From positions 1 through 64,000 of the forward strand of contig JAJVIK010000005.1 of NCBI GenBank assembly GCA_022072055.1: a stretch of DNA of 64,000 bases, read 5' to 3'. Under the pieces are notes generated by a model. That model searched no databases, was not told the origin of the DNA, and saw only the letters and a list, made by a program, of their open reading frames with translations. Position numbers and translations under genes: made by a program. Positions 9,037-17,930 of this stretch are shown here, piece after piece. The stretch is from a bacterium. Lineage in GTDB: Bacteria; Hinthialibacterota; Hinthialibacteria; OLB16. Each line of letters starts with the position of its first letter. Positions within the stretch are counted from its first letter, which is position 1.

Positions 9037-10641
9037 CTACCGGGGAGAGAGGGTCACGCTCCGTTCTCCGGCGCGGCGAAGTCGGAGGATCTTTTCCGCG
9101 CCGAGCCAGGGGCCGTGGATCCAGCGGTCCTTTGGAACCTCAACCCCGCCACTTTCAAGACGTGGACTGAAGGGGCACAGGAGCCATTCCTCACCGGTAT
9201 CCGAAACGGTCTCGTAGGTCATGCCCCCATCTTTGTATTCAACTTGCCGCATGGTGTCCGTGGAGCGCAGCAGTCGAACTTGTCCGGGAGCGTTCAGCGA
9301 GGGCAGGAACGCCAGTCCATCCAAGAGGTGCGGCAGGAAGTCGAAATACGAGTCGGAAAACCAGGGGTCGATATACCCGAGGCCGACATAATTGAGCGCT
9401 CGATCCCCAATCGAGTGCTTGCTCCAAGTTGAATAAGTGCAAAGCGCGAATGAGGAGCGCGCTTCCTCGTAAAGGGCGGCGCGACGCTCCGGGTCCAACA
9501 ATCCCCGCTGCTCGCACAACGCCCACCAGCCGGCCACCACGGAGGCGTATCGAGCGGTGTGGCTGCTCATCTCCTCAAAGCAACCGTCCTGTTCCCGAAT
9601 GCTCGTCGCGCCGCGCCGCTTGGTCCTCCCAAAGCGATTTCGGACCCATTCGATCAGCGCGGGAATGTGCTGTGCATACTCGCTTCGGTCATCAAAGCGC
9701 TCAAGCATCCGGCGCGCGGTTTCAAGGGGAATCTGCTGGTTGAGATTGTCTCGGTTGTTTCTCACATCCTCGTAATATCCTGACCAACGTTGGTTGCTGA
9801 TCGGGTAGCGGAGGACCCACTCCCAAAGGGTGTCGCGCGCTGCAAGGCAACGATCCCGCTGGGGGCCGCCGAGGGCGGCCACCTCGTCGAAGAAGATCGA
9901 ACAAAACACCATCCCCGCGGTGTAGGAGTCGAGCACTTCGCCGGACTTGAGGTTGACCCGGAACGGCAGCGGGCTCCGCTCCTCATCCCCCGTGTCCACA
10001 TGGGCGAGCGCGGGCTCCGCGATCCGCTTCGCCGCCTCCACATACTTCTCCTCTCCGGTCATCCGTGCAAAACGCAGGCATGCGATGCCCACCATGCAGA
10101 TCTTGTCCACCTCGGAGGTTTCGTCGTCATAAACCCCATCTGGAGAGTTGTCCTGCGTGCGAGGGACATCCGGCCACTTCCAGTCCGCTGGAGTTCGATA
10201 CTCGAGGACTCGATCGAGGAGGAGACGTATGGGGGCCTGCGCGAGACCATCGCCGGTATAGGGATAGTAACGCCTCAACGTTTCGACCGCGTAATAGGCA
10301 TTGCTCGCCTGGTTGTTCTGATTGCGGCGAAAGGAACCGTCCTCGTTCAGTTTGGAGGTGATGAGAAACCAGGGATCCTGACCATGAACCGTCTGCTCGG
10401 TGGCGCAGTTCTCGATGTAATTCATGCTTCCGACGAGGATGCGCTCATAGGTGGTCCAGGCCATCAGCCGCCCACCCGCATCGAGGACCACTTCGTGGTC
10501 CATGAGGCTCTCGGCGAGCGATGCGGACCGCGTTAGGGTCAGGATGATCAAAGCGAGCCAGGATCTCGTCCTCTTCGTTCCCGGACCCCACGATGAAATA
10601 GCTGGAATCCAACACTGGAGTCGCTTTACGCCGCAGGGCAT
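9037..10641 (-). CDS. Exported helical-barrel protein, six-hairpin glycosidase-like
   Basis: About 534 residues. The frame stays open to 10728, but that overlaps the tRNA gene, so the in-frame ATG at 10641 is taken; the start remains uncertain. A hydrophobic segment (SWLALIILTLTRSASLA) near residues 27-45 looks like a signal peptide. The body is rich in aromatic and helix-forming residues, with phrases such as NAYYAVETLRRYYPY, DEVDKICMVGIACLRFARMTGEEKYVEAA and AGWWALCEQRGLLD. These resemble (alpha/alpha)6-barrel enzymes (uronic acid lyases, unsaturated glycuronyl hydrolases and relatives). The family cannot be fixed and no catalytic residue is assigned. It is convergent with the sialidase operon and may share its glycan theme. 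Confidence 0.5.
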   Translation of the reverse strand: MPCGVKRLQCWIPAISSWGPGTKRTRSWLALIILTLTRSASLAESLMDHEVVLDAGGRLMAWTTYERILVGSMNYIENCATEQTVHGQDPWFLITSKLNEDGSFRRNQNNQASNAYYAVETLRRYYPYTGDGLAQAPIRLLLDRVLEYRTPADWKWPDVPRTQDNSPDGVYDDETSEVDKICMVGIACLRFARMTGEEKYVEAAKRIAEPALAHVDTGDEERSPLPFRVNLKSGEVLDSYTAGMVFCSIFFDEVAALGGPQRDRCLAARDTLWEWVLRYPISNQRWSGYYEDVRNNRDNLNQQIPLETARRMLERFDDRSEYAQHIPALIEWVRNRFGRTKRRGATSIREQDGCFEEMSSHTARYASVVAGWWALCEQRGLLDPERRAALYEEARSSFALCTYSTWSKHSIGDRALNYVGLGYIDPWFSDSYFDFLPHLLDGLAFLPSLNAPGQVRLLRSTDTMRQVEYKDGGMTYETVSDTGEEWLLCPFSPRLESGGVEVPKDRWIHGPWLGAEKILRLRRAGERSVTLSPR

Positions 10642-10684
10642 GTCGACCAATTCCTGTCCGGGCTTGGGCTCTGGAGAATGTGGC

Positions 10685-10761
10685 TGGTCGGGGTGAAAGG
10701 ATTCGAACCTTCGACATCCTGCTCCCAAAGCAGGCGCGCTACCAGGCTGCGCTACACCCCG
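10685..10761 (-). tRNA. tRNA-Pro (anticodon UGG)
   Basis: Read on the minus strand this folds as a complete cloverleaf: acceptor CGGGGTG/CACCCCG, D stem GCGC/GCGC, anticodon stem CCTGC/GCAGG around loop TTTGGGA (anticodon TGG), and T arm with loop TTCGAAT. The discriminator is A and CCA is encoded (10685-10687). All stems pair. A degenerate second copy lies at 28433-28505. Confidence 0.97.
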
Positions 10762-11191
10762 ATGTGCGCAGTATACACGGGAGACCCCTTTGAAACAGGG
10801 GTTTTCAAGGTTGTGGCGGGATCAGCAATCCACTCAGAATCTGGCTTGATTCCGATTGATTCGGGGGTGATTCCAAGATCGCCCTGGCAAGAAAGTGGCA
10901 ACATGTTTCGAGGGGATTCCGGACTCGAATCTGGGTCCCCTCCTTCTTTTCTCCCCGTTCTCTTTGACCTCCGAGTTCGGTCTGTAGGAGCCAAAGGGAT
11001 TCACCCCATCCCCTAAAACTGTGTCCGCCCGGAAAGGCCAAGACTGAAGCAAAGACGCTTCAAGAGGGTCAACGGTTTCCCGGGGCCGAGGAGCCTCTGT
11101 GAGCTACGGGCCGGCGGTAGGTACCGCCATGCGGCGTACTTCTCCGTTACGTGTTCAAATCTCTTGACTTCCCTCAAGTTCAGCAGGGGTC
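10762..11191. other. Intergenic region upstream of the FHA-like gene
   Basis: 430 bases with no convincing gene. It holds a 6-bp hairpin followed by TTTT on the plus strand (ACCCCT/AGGGGT at 10784-10802) and a 7-bp inverted repeat (GGCGGTA/TACCGCC, 11113-11128). TTGACT at 11165 could be part of a promoter for the gene at 11192, but the distance to the start leaves no room for a good -10 element. Confidence 0.4.
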
Positions 11192-12181
11192 ATGCCCGCA
11201 AAAAAACAAACCGCCTCGAACAAAAAGCGGCTTCAAAGGATTTACGGATTGAGACAATATAGACGGGTCATGATGGACCACAAGCCGTTTCAAACAGCTC
11301 CAGTGAATATCTCTGACTCGGTCGCCAAGAAGATCGAAGTCCATCAGCATATCCACCAGGGCGGTGGAAGGGGTGAATTCTGCCCTGTGTGCCGAAAGCG
11401 GCTTTCGCCTGATGCCTTTCTTTGCCTGGGATGCGACCAAGCTGTCGACCTTGGCTGCCTGAACAACATTAGCCGCCTCTGCCTCAATTGTCACGAGGAT
11501 CACTTGCGGCGCAACAACGAACGGCGTCTCCTCCTGGTGATCCAAGGCGGACAAACTGAACGAAAAGCATTCATCTGGCATCAACGTCATTTGGTTTTCG
11601 GACGCGCCAAGAAGAGCGAGAACCCGGATGTGGATCTTACCCTTCGCTACCTCCCGATCAAACCGGAAGGGCTTTTTCCGGAGAATCTTGAGAAGACTCG
11701 GAAGATCCCTCGACGCTTCGGCCATGTATACATTGATGAACGAGTAGTCCTGATTCGCAATCTCCATGCGAAGGCTTGTTTTACACTTGATGGCACGCCG
11801 GTTTGTGAAGGCCAGGAGCGGCGGATCGCATCAAATCGGTTCACGATAGGTTTTGATGGAGGTCTTTCGCTCTTGGGAACCTGTTTCCGATCAGATACCG
11901 GTTTGATCGATGCTTTGCGGCTTTCCCGCATCGGGAACCATGAAGTCCATGATTACTTTGTTGTCCCGCGCCGTCTGCGCATGGACACAGAACCGTTCCT
12001 TTCGGACCCTGCTGTATCATCAACCGAAAGTGGGGCCGAAATCTTCCCCACGGGTTCAGGCTTCATTTTCAAAACCGATGAAGACACAGCTCACGAAGTC
12101 CGCTCTGGTATCGCGCTCTGTTTCAGCGGCATCAACCACCTCCCGATCGAGTGGAGGGAGGAGGAATTCTCAGTGGTTTGA
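11192..12181 (+). CDS. Zinc-finger plus FHA-like domain protein
   Basis: A 329-residue protein with no signal peptide or membrane helix, so probably cytoplasmic. Residues 64-104 hold a Cys/His cluster (C64, C67, C78, C81, C89, C97, C100, H104) typical of a binuclear RING/B-box-like zinc domain. Residues ~110-235 resemble a forkhead-associated (FHA) fold: a LVFGRAK strand (the GR of FHA proteins), a hydrophobic DVDLTLRYLP strand, then RFGHVYIDERVVLIRNL and FTIGFDGG. FHA domains bind phosphothreonine; the conserved Ser and His of the phosphate pocket are not obvious, so binding is uncertain. About 90 C-terminal residues are unassigned. It sits near three Ser/Thr kinase genes, so a phospho-reader role is inferred. 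A transposase remnant follows directly. Confidence 0.55.
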   Translation: MPAKKQTASNKKRLQRIYGLRQYRRVMMDHKPFQTAPVNISDSVAKKIEVHQHIHQGGGRGEFCPVCRKRLSPDAFLCLGCDQAVDLGCLNNISRLCLNCHEDHLRRNNERRLLLVIQGGQTERKAFIWHQRHLVFGRAKKSENPDVDLTLRYLPIKPEGLFPENLEKTRKIPRRFGHVYIDERVVLIRNLHAKACFTLDGTPVCEGQERRIASNRFTIGFDGGLSLLGTCFRSDTGLIDALRLSRIGNHEVHDYFVVPRRLRMDTEPFLSDPAVSSTESGAEIFPTGSGFIFKTDEDTAHEVRSGIALCFSGINHLPIEWREEEFSVV

Positions 12182-12607
12182 GCACCTTCCGACAGGAACG
12201 AGTTCCGCAAAGCTGAGGTTCCCCGCCGTACTTGTTGTACCACAGCCGGATGGCCCGGCACCTCACCAACCAGGCGCTTGTTCTCGACTCGACCCCGGGT
12301 ATCGCTCGTTGTGGCAGCTGTCCTTGTGCGCCCTCGGCTCTTCCCCTCCGATGCACCTGAGGTGCGGTTCAGAGACCCCATCAGCAACGGTCCTTCATCC
12401 GCGGCTTGTCCCGACGGCAGGCCACACCCGCCAACTCACCGCCCTCGTTGATCAGAATCGGCCGGAGGATTTCGGACACGTCGTCCCGGACCCAACGCTT
12501 CAAGCTGCGATTCACAGAACTGTCGTCGCCGAACGCCTTCGGCAGCTGTTTCCACCCTCCAACCGCTCCGCAACCCATCCTGGGGCGGGAACGCTCCGTA
12601 TAAGCCA
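12182..12607 (-). pseudogene. Decayed IS5-family transposase remnant
   Basis: On the minus strand one frame reads GGWKQLPKAFGDDSSVNRSL then KRWVRDDVSEIL, matching the conserved N-terminal block of IS5/IS1031-type transposases (W-x-LPK-xFGD-S-x-V-x-R-x-x-RW). Nearer 12182, in another frame, VESRTSAWLVRCRAIRLWYNKYG matches their C-terminal catalytic block (VERT-x-AWL-x-RCRAIR-x-RY). The central part, including two DDE acidic residues, is missing, and stops and frame changes interrupt the rest. It is an internally deleted, dead insertion sequence. No terminal inverted repeats or target duplication were found by eye. It occupies the whole gap between the FHA-like gene and the kinase gene. Confidence 0.65.
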
Positions 12608-15600
12608 CTATAGATCCCGCAAGACCCTGAATCCAACTCGGCTGTGTGCGTATTCCGGTTTGTCTGTCATCCGACTAGAAGGGCGACAGTACTCTGCGCT
12701 GCTGGTCCACCCACCGCCTCGATAGACATATTTGGCGGAACACCATTCCCACACATTCCCGAGCATGTCATAAATACCCCAAGCGTTTGGAACCTTCTGT
12801 CCCACAGGATGCGTGGTCCCTTGACTATTTGAGGCACACCACGCATATTCGCTTATGTGCCTCTCGTTCATCATTTCCCAGAACTCTGAGGCTTTCCCAG
12901 CGCGACAAACGTATTCCCATTCGGCCTCCCTGGGAAGCCGATGGACTGCCCCATCCAGCAAGGTGAGCCTCCTGCAAAAATCATCCGCGTCTTGCCAAGT
13001 CACACCCTCAACAGGAAAGTCATCTCCCGCAAACGTGGAAGGATTGACTCCCATAACCTCCCTGTATTGCGCTTGAGTAACCTCATATACCCCGATGTAG
13101 AAGGGCCCCCCCAGTTCAGTACGCACACTTTCCGTGTCCCCCGTATTAATTCCGTCTGACTCCTCGGTCACGCCTTCCGAACCATCAGATTCAATCGGAA
13201 CAACAAGGACGAGATCCATACCAATGGAATTCACGATCTTCATAGATGGACCCCGCGAAGGCGAAGGCAAAGGAGTATTCGGAATGTTGCCTGGATTGCT
13301 CCGGTTGGAAGCTGTCGGCCGACCGTTCGGCGTGCCCATGATGCCGAAAAGGAGCATTAGAACCACGCCACTGACTGCAACTAATCCTTTCAAGATAGGA
13401 CGTCGGTCCCTCTGGAAAGGCGCTCTCGCGGACTTTTCCGCAAACTTCCTCATTTCCGCCGGCACAAGGTCCATCTCAATCAGCCGCTGGGCGACATCGC
13501 TGGCGCCGAGGAGGTCGGATGCCACCCATGCATCATAAAGGGTGGAAATATCCGATGAGGCGTGTGTAATCTGCGTGCGTGTGCGGTTGATTTCCGGATC
13601 CAAAGGGGCCAATGCATAGGCTTGGCCGATCAGCGAAGCGGCTTCTGAAACGTTCTTGCGCCCGCGGAATGCATCGATGGCTTGTGCGCAAAGTGACTGG
13701 GCGCGTTCAAAGGCGGTCTTGCTCGCTTCAAGAAGCGAAGCTGCCCGTGGAGTCACAAGTCCAAGCGACGAGAGTTCCACTCCAATTGATCTCACCGCGT
13801 TGTGATCTGATCGCGACGAGGCCGCGTCCAAGCGTGCACACAGTTTTACCGCTTCGCGAAGCGACACTAACGTGGCTACATGTTCAGTGTCCTTGGAGTC
13901 AAGTTCTTGCGCCTCCTCATATGCCTTGACGGCACCGTCAAGGTCCGCATCAAGACGCCTCTGATGACCCAGCTCCCTTAGTTCTTGAGCCATCTTCAGT
14001 ATGTCATAGCTCTCTTTTCCGAGCGCGCGAAGCTCGGCCGAAAGGGCCCCTTTCTCGTGGAGGACCTTTGCGAGCCGGAAAACTTCTCGATGGTCTCGTT
14101 GCCGACTGGCGAGGCGAATCTCAGTTTCAATTGCTGAGACCTCTTGCTGCTGTTCCTCCCTTTGCCTAGCCTCCTCGACCTCAGCTTCCCGCTCAAGGCA
14201 CCATTCGTCCCCAGGTCGGAGTGAAAGGAGCTCTTGCCACTTCGAGCGAGCCGACTTTCCCCTTCCATTGGAAAGATCTTCCTGAATCTCTGTGCGGAGC
14301 TGTTCCACTTTGAGGTCTAATCGTAACACCTCCACTTGCTGCAGCCGCTCTTGAGCCTCCTCGTCGCTGGGAAGAATCTTCAAGAGCAGTTTCCATGCAT
14401 CTTCAGCGTCCTCGGGGTTTCGCCTCTCCAGCGCCATCCTTCCACGAGTCCGATATTGGTCAACGAGGGCTACAGAGTCTTTCCACTGTTGTAGTTGGTC
14501 AGAGAACGACTTTATCAGTGACGACGGAGTGTGTGGTAATAATGTAAATGTCTCGATTGTTGGGGCCAGCGTCTTGATTGCGTCCTCGAGCTCACCCTTT
14601 GTCGCGTATGTTTTGGCCGTTTCGAAAGCAGCCTTGAGGTTTTTCCAACCGAGCAAATCCAACCCGCATCCGCCGCAGAACCGGATTACGTCAAGGCGAC
14701 CCTCGGTCCTGCAAGCGGGGCAAGTTTCGAAATAGTAGGACAAACTCTCGCCACAGTTAACGCAAAACCGAACTTCAGGCTTGTTCAATTCCCCGCATGA
14801 ATGACATTCGAGAGGCGAGGAAACATCTTTGTGTACGGGTCTCTCGACCTGGCGATCCTCGATCGTTTGGCCGACGGCGAGCGCTTCCCTGAATTCCGCA
14901 ACAGTTGAGAAGCGATGCAGTGGATTCTCTTCCAAGGCCTTCAGCAAGAACGGTCGGACAACATCAGGGATTCTCTCCGGACGGATGGCTCGGGGTGGCT
15001 CGCCAACCAACATATGATAGAGCGTAGCGCCCAGCGCATAGATATCAGCCCTTTCATCCACCAGCCGTCCGCTGACAAGCTGCTCGGGCGAGGCATAGAT
15101 TAGGGTTCCCATCTGGGTTCCATGGAGCGTGGTGGCGCCATCAGTCCGGCTCTCAACATGTGCAAGGCCAAAGTCCCCAACTTTGGGGGTGCCACGCTTG
15201 GTCAGGAGGATATTCCCGGGCTTGATATCTCGATGAATGATCCCCTTCTCGTGCGCGGCTTCCACACCCGCGCAGATTTGCTCAAATACGTGTAAACCTT
15301 CCCTCAATTCGTAAGCCCCCGCCCGCTCGATGCGCTTTGCGAGGCTCTCATTCTCGATATACTCCATGAGGATAAACGGGCCGTCTCGGTCGGAGCCGAC
15401 GTCAAAGATCTGGACGACATTGAAATGGTTCACGGCCGCGATCGCTCGAGCCTCGGCAAGAAATCGCTCGCGCGCTCTTTCCGAGGCAGCCAAGTCCGGT
15501 CGAATCCGTTTCATGGCGAGAGTTCGTTTCAAGTACTTGTCGTAAACTTTGAGGACAGTCCCCATTCCTCCTTCACCGATCGGCTCAAGAACCGTATAGC

Positions 15601-15784
15601 GAGCTTGTTTCCCCGGTCCCGAATCAAGGATCCCGGAGCTCGCAAGCACCTCGCCAAATGAGGATGGATCTGTGGGCGATCCACCGCCAACCGTATTAAC
15701 CTCACCGATACTCTTCGAATTCTCCTCGGACGCCGGGGGATTGGAGCGGCCAAAGTCTGTTTGTTCGCCACCAATGGAATCCAT
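12608..15784 (-). CDS. Membrane Ser/Thr kinase with double zinc ribbon and FGE-like domain (kinase 1)
   Basis: A 1058-residue protein. ATG 15784 has GGAGG at good spacing; the TTG five codons earlier does not. Kinase domain ~63-330: glycine loop GEGGMG, HRD catalytic Asp186, DFG Asp204. Residues ~340-395 carry four CxxC pairs (two zinc ribbons: CHSCGE...CVNCGE and CPAC...CGGCG). A long Glu/Ala-rich helical or TPR-like region follows, then one transmembrane helix near 810-830, then a C-terminal FGE-sulfatase/C-type-lectin-like domain (NVWEWC...RGGGW...GFRV). The layout predicts a cytoplasmic kinase with an FGE-like sensor across the membrane. Only one Cys remains where catalytic FGEs have a pair, so enzymatic FGE activity is unlikely. 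It is divergent from the ESCRT-like operon and shares its promoter region. Confidence 0.85.
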   Translation of the reverse strand: MDSIGGEQTDFGRSNPPASEENSKSIGEVNTVGGGSPTDPSSFGEVLASSGILDSGPGKQARYTVLEPIGEGGMGTVLKVYDKYLKRTLAMKRIRPDLAASERARERFLAEARAIAAVNHFNVVQIFDVGSDRDGPFILMEYIENESLAKRIERAGAYELREGLHVFEQICAGVEAAHEKGIIHRDIKPGNILLTKRGTPKVGDFGLAHVESRTDGATTLHGTQMGTLIYASPEQLVSGRLVDERADIYALGATLYHMLVGEPPRAIRPERIPDVVRPFLLKALEENPLHRFSTVAEFREALAVGQTIEDRQVERPVHKDVSSPLECHSCGELNKPEVRFCVNCGESLSYYFETCPACRTEGRLDVIRFCGGCGLDLLGWKNLKAAFETAKTYATKGELEDAIKTLAPTIETFTLLPHTPSSLIKSFSDQLQQWKDSVALVDQYRTRGRMALERRNPEDAEDAWKLLLKILPSDEEAQERLQQVEVLRLDLKVEQLRTEIQEDLSNGRGKSARSKWQELLSLRPGDEWCLEREAEVEEARQREEQQQEVSAIETEIRLASRQRDHREVFRLAKVLHEKGALSAELRALGKESYDILKMAQELRELGHQRRLDADLDGAVKAYEEAQELDSKDTEHVATLVSLREAVKLCARLDAASSRSDHNAVRSIGVELSSLGLVTPRAASLLEASKTAFERAQSLCAQAIDAFRGRKNVSEAASLIGQAYALAPLDPEINRTRTQITHASSDISTLYDAWVASDLLGASDVAQRLIEMDLVPAEMRKFAEKSARAPFQRDRRPILKGLVAVSGVVLMLLFGIMGTPNGRPTASNRSNPGNIPNTPLPSPSRGPSMKIVNSIGMDLVLVVPIESDGSEGVTEESDGINTGDTESVRTELGGPFYIGVYEVTQAQYREVMGVNPSTFAGDDFPVEGVTWQDADDFCRRLTLLDGAVHRLPREAEWEYVCRAGKASEFWEMMNERHISEYAWCASNSQGTTHPVGQKVPNAWGIYDMLGNVWEWCSAKYVYRGGGWTSSAEYCRPSSRMTDKPEYAHSRVGFRVLRDL

Positions 15785-15899
15785 CGAGATCGCCTCCAAC
15801 GGTAGTCTCTCGCTACGGACCTTGCGCGAAGCCAGATGCCGATTGCAACCTAGGTCTGGTCCGGTCCATGCTTCCCACCAGGACCCACAAGAAATTCAA

Positions 15900-15928
15900 A
15901 TCTCAACATGAGCGACCTCAAATGTCAA
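15900..15928 (-). promoter_or_regulatory. Candidate promoter for kinase 1
   Basis: On the minus strand TTGACA (15928-15923) is followed after 17 bases by TGAGAT (15905-15900), a 4/6 match to the -10 consensus, about 115 bases before the start at 15784. The perfect -35 supports it; the -10 is weak. Confidence 0.4.
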
Positions 15929-15956
15929 GAGAATTCCTGACCAGGAAAATCAAACC

Positions 15957-15986
15957 TTGACAAACGAGGATACGATTGTATAAAAT
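15957..15986 (+). promoter_or_regulatory. Near-consensus promoter of the ESCRT-like operon
   Basis: TTGACA at 15957-15962, then TATAAA at 15979 (16-base spacer) or TAAAAT at 15981 (18-base spacer), within an A/T-rich stretch unlike the surrounding GC-rich DNA. It lies about 60 bases before ATG 16045 and is the best promoter match in the window, placed back to back with the kinase 1 promoter. Confidence 0.7.
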
Positions 15987-16044
15987 AAAAAAGAATAAGG
16001 CTCCGGATTCGGTTGAAGTTCACCTGCCGAAAGGACACACGACG

Positions 16045-17316
16045 ATGGAAATCTTTGATGTTGATGAGCTGGCGAGATATCTGAAGCTCAAGCCTGTCAC
16101 GGTGTATAAGTACCTCCGCAAGGGGGTTCTCCCCGGCTTCAGGGTCGGGGGATCTTGGCGGTTTCGCAAAGAAACCATCGATGATTGGATCCGTCGGCAG
16201 GAAGAGAGCGCGTTGGAAGAGGTGGAAGAAAGGGCCGGGCCCTCACCGGGGATTTCGCTTCCGGCCAGCTCACATTGCAGCCTGTGCGGGCGCACTTTGG
16301 AGGCCGGGGGTGGGGGCGGAAACTGCGAAGAAGAGGGATGCCTGGAAGAGATCTGTCCTCGGTGCTGGACCATCCTTGGTCGGCGCCGCTGTGTTCATCA
16401 CAGAAACCCGATTCTGGGAACCCGAAACGCCACGGATTCGGGCAATGGGACACGGGGGACGTCAGGTGGTCCGCCCCCGAAGGACGCCCTCGATGTGGAC
16501 CTCGCGAAATTTCGAGAAACAAACTTCCTCGAACGATTCGAATCCGTCGTCAAACAGATCAAGGCTCTGGCTGGTACCGACCCAAACCTCAAACTTCCCG
16601 TCCGCTCCTTACTCGGTCGTCGCACAACCTCTGATCAACGAGTGGGTCTCCTCCGCCTCCCGGAATGCCGGGTCGACCCCACAGATCTGGATCAACGTTA
16701 CCCTCTCAATCGATCGGTCGCCTTTGAACTCAAGAAGGACGCTAGAAAGCTCCTGGGGGATGAAGGGCCTTTCATGATCGAGGCTCGGGTATGGATTCGA
16801 CTCGAGAGCCTCCTCACACAGGGCTTCGATTACGGTCCCATCACCGATTTGGAATTGATGGCGGCGCTGGGTTCGGTGGTGGACCAAAGCAAGCGCGATG
16901 GGAGGCTGAGGATTGTCGGTTGGTATTCTCCAACTGGATGGACCCCTGAGGCGCTTTCGCTCGTTAAACCGGAAAGCGCGACACCGGTGTCCGCGATTGC
17001 CAGCGCTTACGCGAGCTTCCTGCTTATCGGTCCGGACATTCACCAGCTTTATTTCAACCCTCAAGATGCCCGCGCGAGAATCTTCGCCCCCATGTTCGCC
17101 GGAGAGTTGCCCGGGGAGACCCGGGCCAGATGTGTGCGCGCACTCAAGGAACGGATGACTGGGCTTCGGCATATTACAGTGGCGGAGGCCTCAGAGGCAG
17201 TCGGAGCGAGCGAGTCTTTAATGCGCGAGGCGATGAGGGCCTTGGCCGTTGAGGATCCGGATTATGAGGTCAAAGAGATTCAGGATGTTGGACTCACACT
17301 CATGAGGAGGAATTGA
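16045..17316 (+). CDS. Excisionase-like HTH protein with zinc finger, first gene of ESCRT-like operon
   Basis: A 423-residue cytoplasmic protein. ATG 16045 is chosen: AAAGGA lies upstream, the HTH begins at residue 1, and any earlier start would overlap the -10 element. Residues 1-50 are a MerR/excisionase-type helix-turn-helix (DVDELARYLKLKPVTVYKYL, then FRVGGSWRFRKETIDDWI). Residues 78-119 form a zinc finger: C78, C81, C94, C99, C104, C107, C116, H119, whose spacing matches the finger at the end of the peptidase encoded at 24040. The C-terminal ~250 residues are unrecognised, apart from a helical end that could be a second DNA-binding domain. As first gene behind the promoter it may be the local regulator, but many such HTH domains bind partners other than an operator. 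Confidence 0.6.
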   Translation: MEIFDVDELARYLKLKPVTVYKYLRKGVLPGFRVGGSWRFRKETIDDWIRRQEESALEEVEERAGPSPGISLPASSHCSLCGRTLEAGGGGGNCEEEGCLEEICPRCWTILGRRRCVHHRNPILGTRNATDSGNGTRGTSGGPPPKDALDVDLAKFRETNFLERFESVVKQIKALAGTDPNLKLPVRSLLGRRTTSDQRVGLLRLPECRVDPTDLDQRYPLNRSVAFELKKDARKLLGDEGPFMIEARVWIRLESLLTQGFDYGPITDLELMAALGSVVDQSKRDGRLRIVGWYSPTGWTPEALSLVKPESATPVSAIASAYASFLLIGPDIHQLYFNPQDARARIFAPMFAGELPGETRARCVRALKERMTGLRHITVAEASEAVGASESLMREAMRALAVEDPDYEVKEIQDVGLTLMRRN

Positions 17317-17319
17317 ACA

Positions 17320-17925
17320 ATGGGGCTCTTGGACAGTCTGTTGGGCAAAAAGAAGAAGACCATCAAAGACTTCGATATTCGGCAATTGGATGAGGAGAAG
17401 ATCCGCCTTGAGGAGGAAGAGAAACGCCTCATCAAGAAATTAAACAAGGCCGAAGGCGACAAAGCGGCGCTTTTCAAGGAGGGCTCCGGAAAGGAAGCCA
17501 AGCGGGAAAAGATCATCTTTGCGCGGAAGATCCAAGAGGTGGACGATCAGGCCAAGGAGATCAATTCCCGACTCAGCATGATCTCCAAGCAGCTCCGCAT
17601 TGTTCATCGCCTGCGGACTGTTCGCCAAAACGAACAACGACTCAAGGAAACCGGGATTTGGAGCTCGATCATGTCCATGGACCCTGTCGAGCTCGATGCT
17701 TACATCACCGACCAGAAAACCAAGCAAGCGCATGAGCGTGAGAGGGCCAATAGCATCCTCAGCATATTCACGGATGACGACACCTACGGCGAGGAGCTGG
17801 CTGAGGACCGGGAAACCATGGAACTGGTCCGCTTGATGGAGCAGGCCGGCGAAAGTGGGCATATCGAGGAGAAGTTCTCCGAAGCGGAGGATATCCTCAA
17901 CAAGCCGAGCCGGGAGACGGAGTAA
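17320..17925 (+). CDS. ESCRT-III-like charged coiled-coil protein A
   Basis: A 201-residue protein starting 3 bases after the previous stop, behind a strong GGAGGA site. It opens with a short amphipathic segment and a basic patch (MGLLDSLLGKKKK), like membrane-inserting N-termini of ESCRT-III and PspA/Vipp1 proteins. Residues ~20-130 are almost uninterrupted charged helix, long enough for the antiparallel hairpin alpha1-alpha2 of that fold. The C-terminal third is acidic with shorter helices (TYGEELAEDRETMELVRLM). Family knowledge: ESCRT-III proteins polymerise on membranes and are disassembled by Vps4, often through acidic C-terminal tails. Assignment rests on physical features and on lying immediately before a Vps4-like gene; an unrelated coiled-coil protein is the alternative. 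Confidence 0.55.
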   Translation: MGLLDSLLGKKKKTIKDFDIRQLDEEKIRLEEEEKRLIKKLNKAEGDKAALFKEGSGKEAKREKIIFARKIQEVDDQAKEINSRLSMISKQLRIVHRLRTVRQNEQRLKETGIWSSIMSMDPVELDAYITDQKTKQAHERERANSILSIFTDDDTYGEELAEDRETMELVRLMEQAGESGHIEEKFSEAEDILNKPSRETE

Positions 17926-17930
17926 GCCTC

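Noticed and set aside
10642-10728. Longer N-terminus for the six-hairpin-like protein
   Set aside because: Its first residues would be translated from tRNA-Pro sequence; the start inside at 10641 leaves a signal peptide intact.
10752-11052. Overlapping small open frames upstream of the FHA-like gene
   Set aside because: Several frames on both strands of the same stretch, no ribosome-binding site, no recognisable protein, and partial overlap with the tRNA gene.
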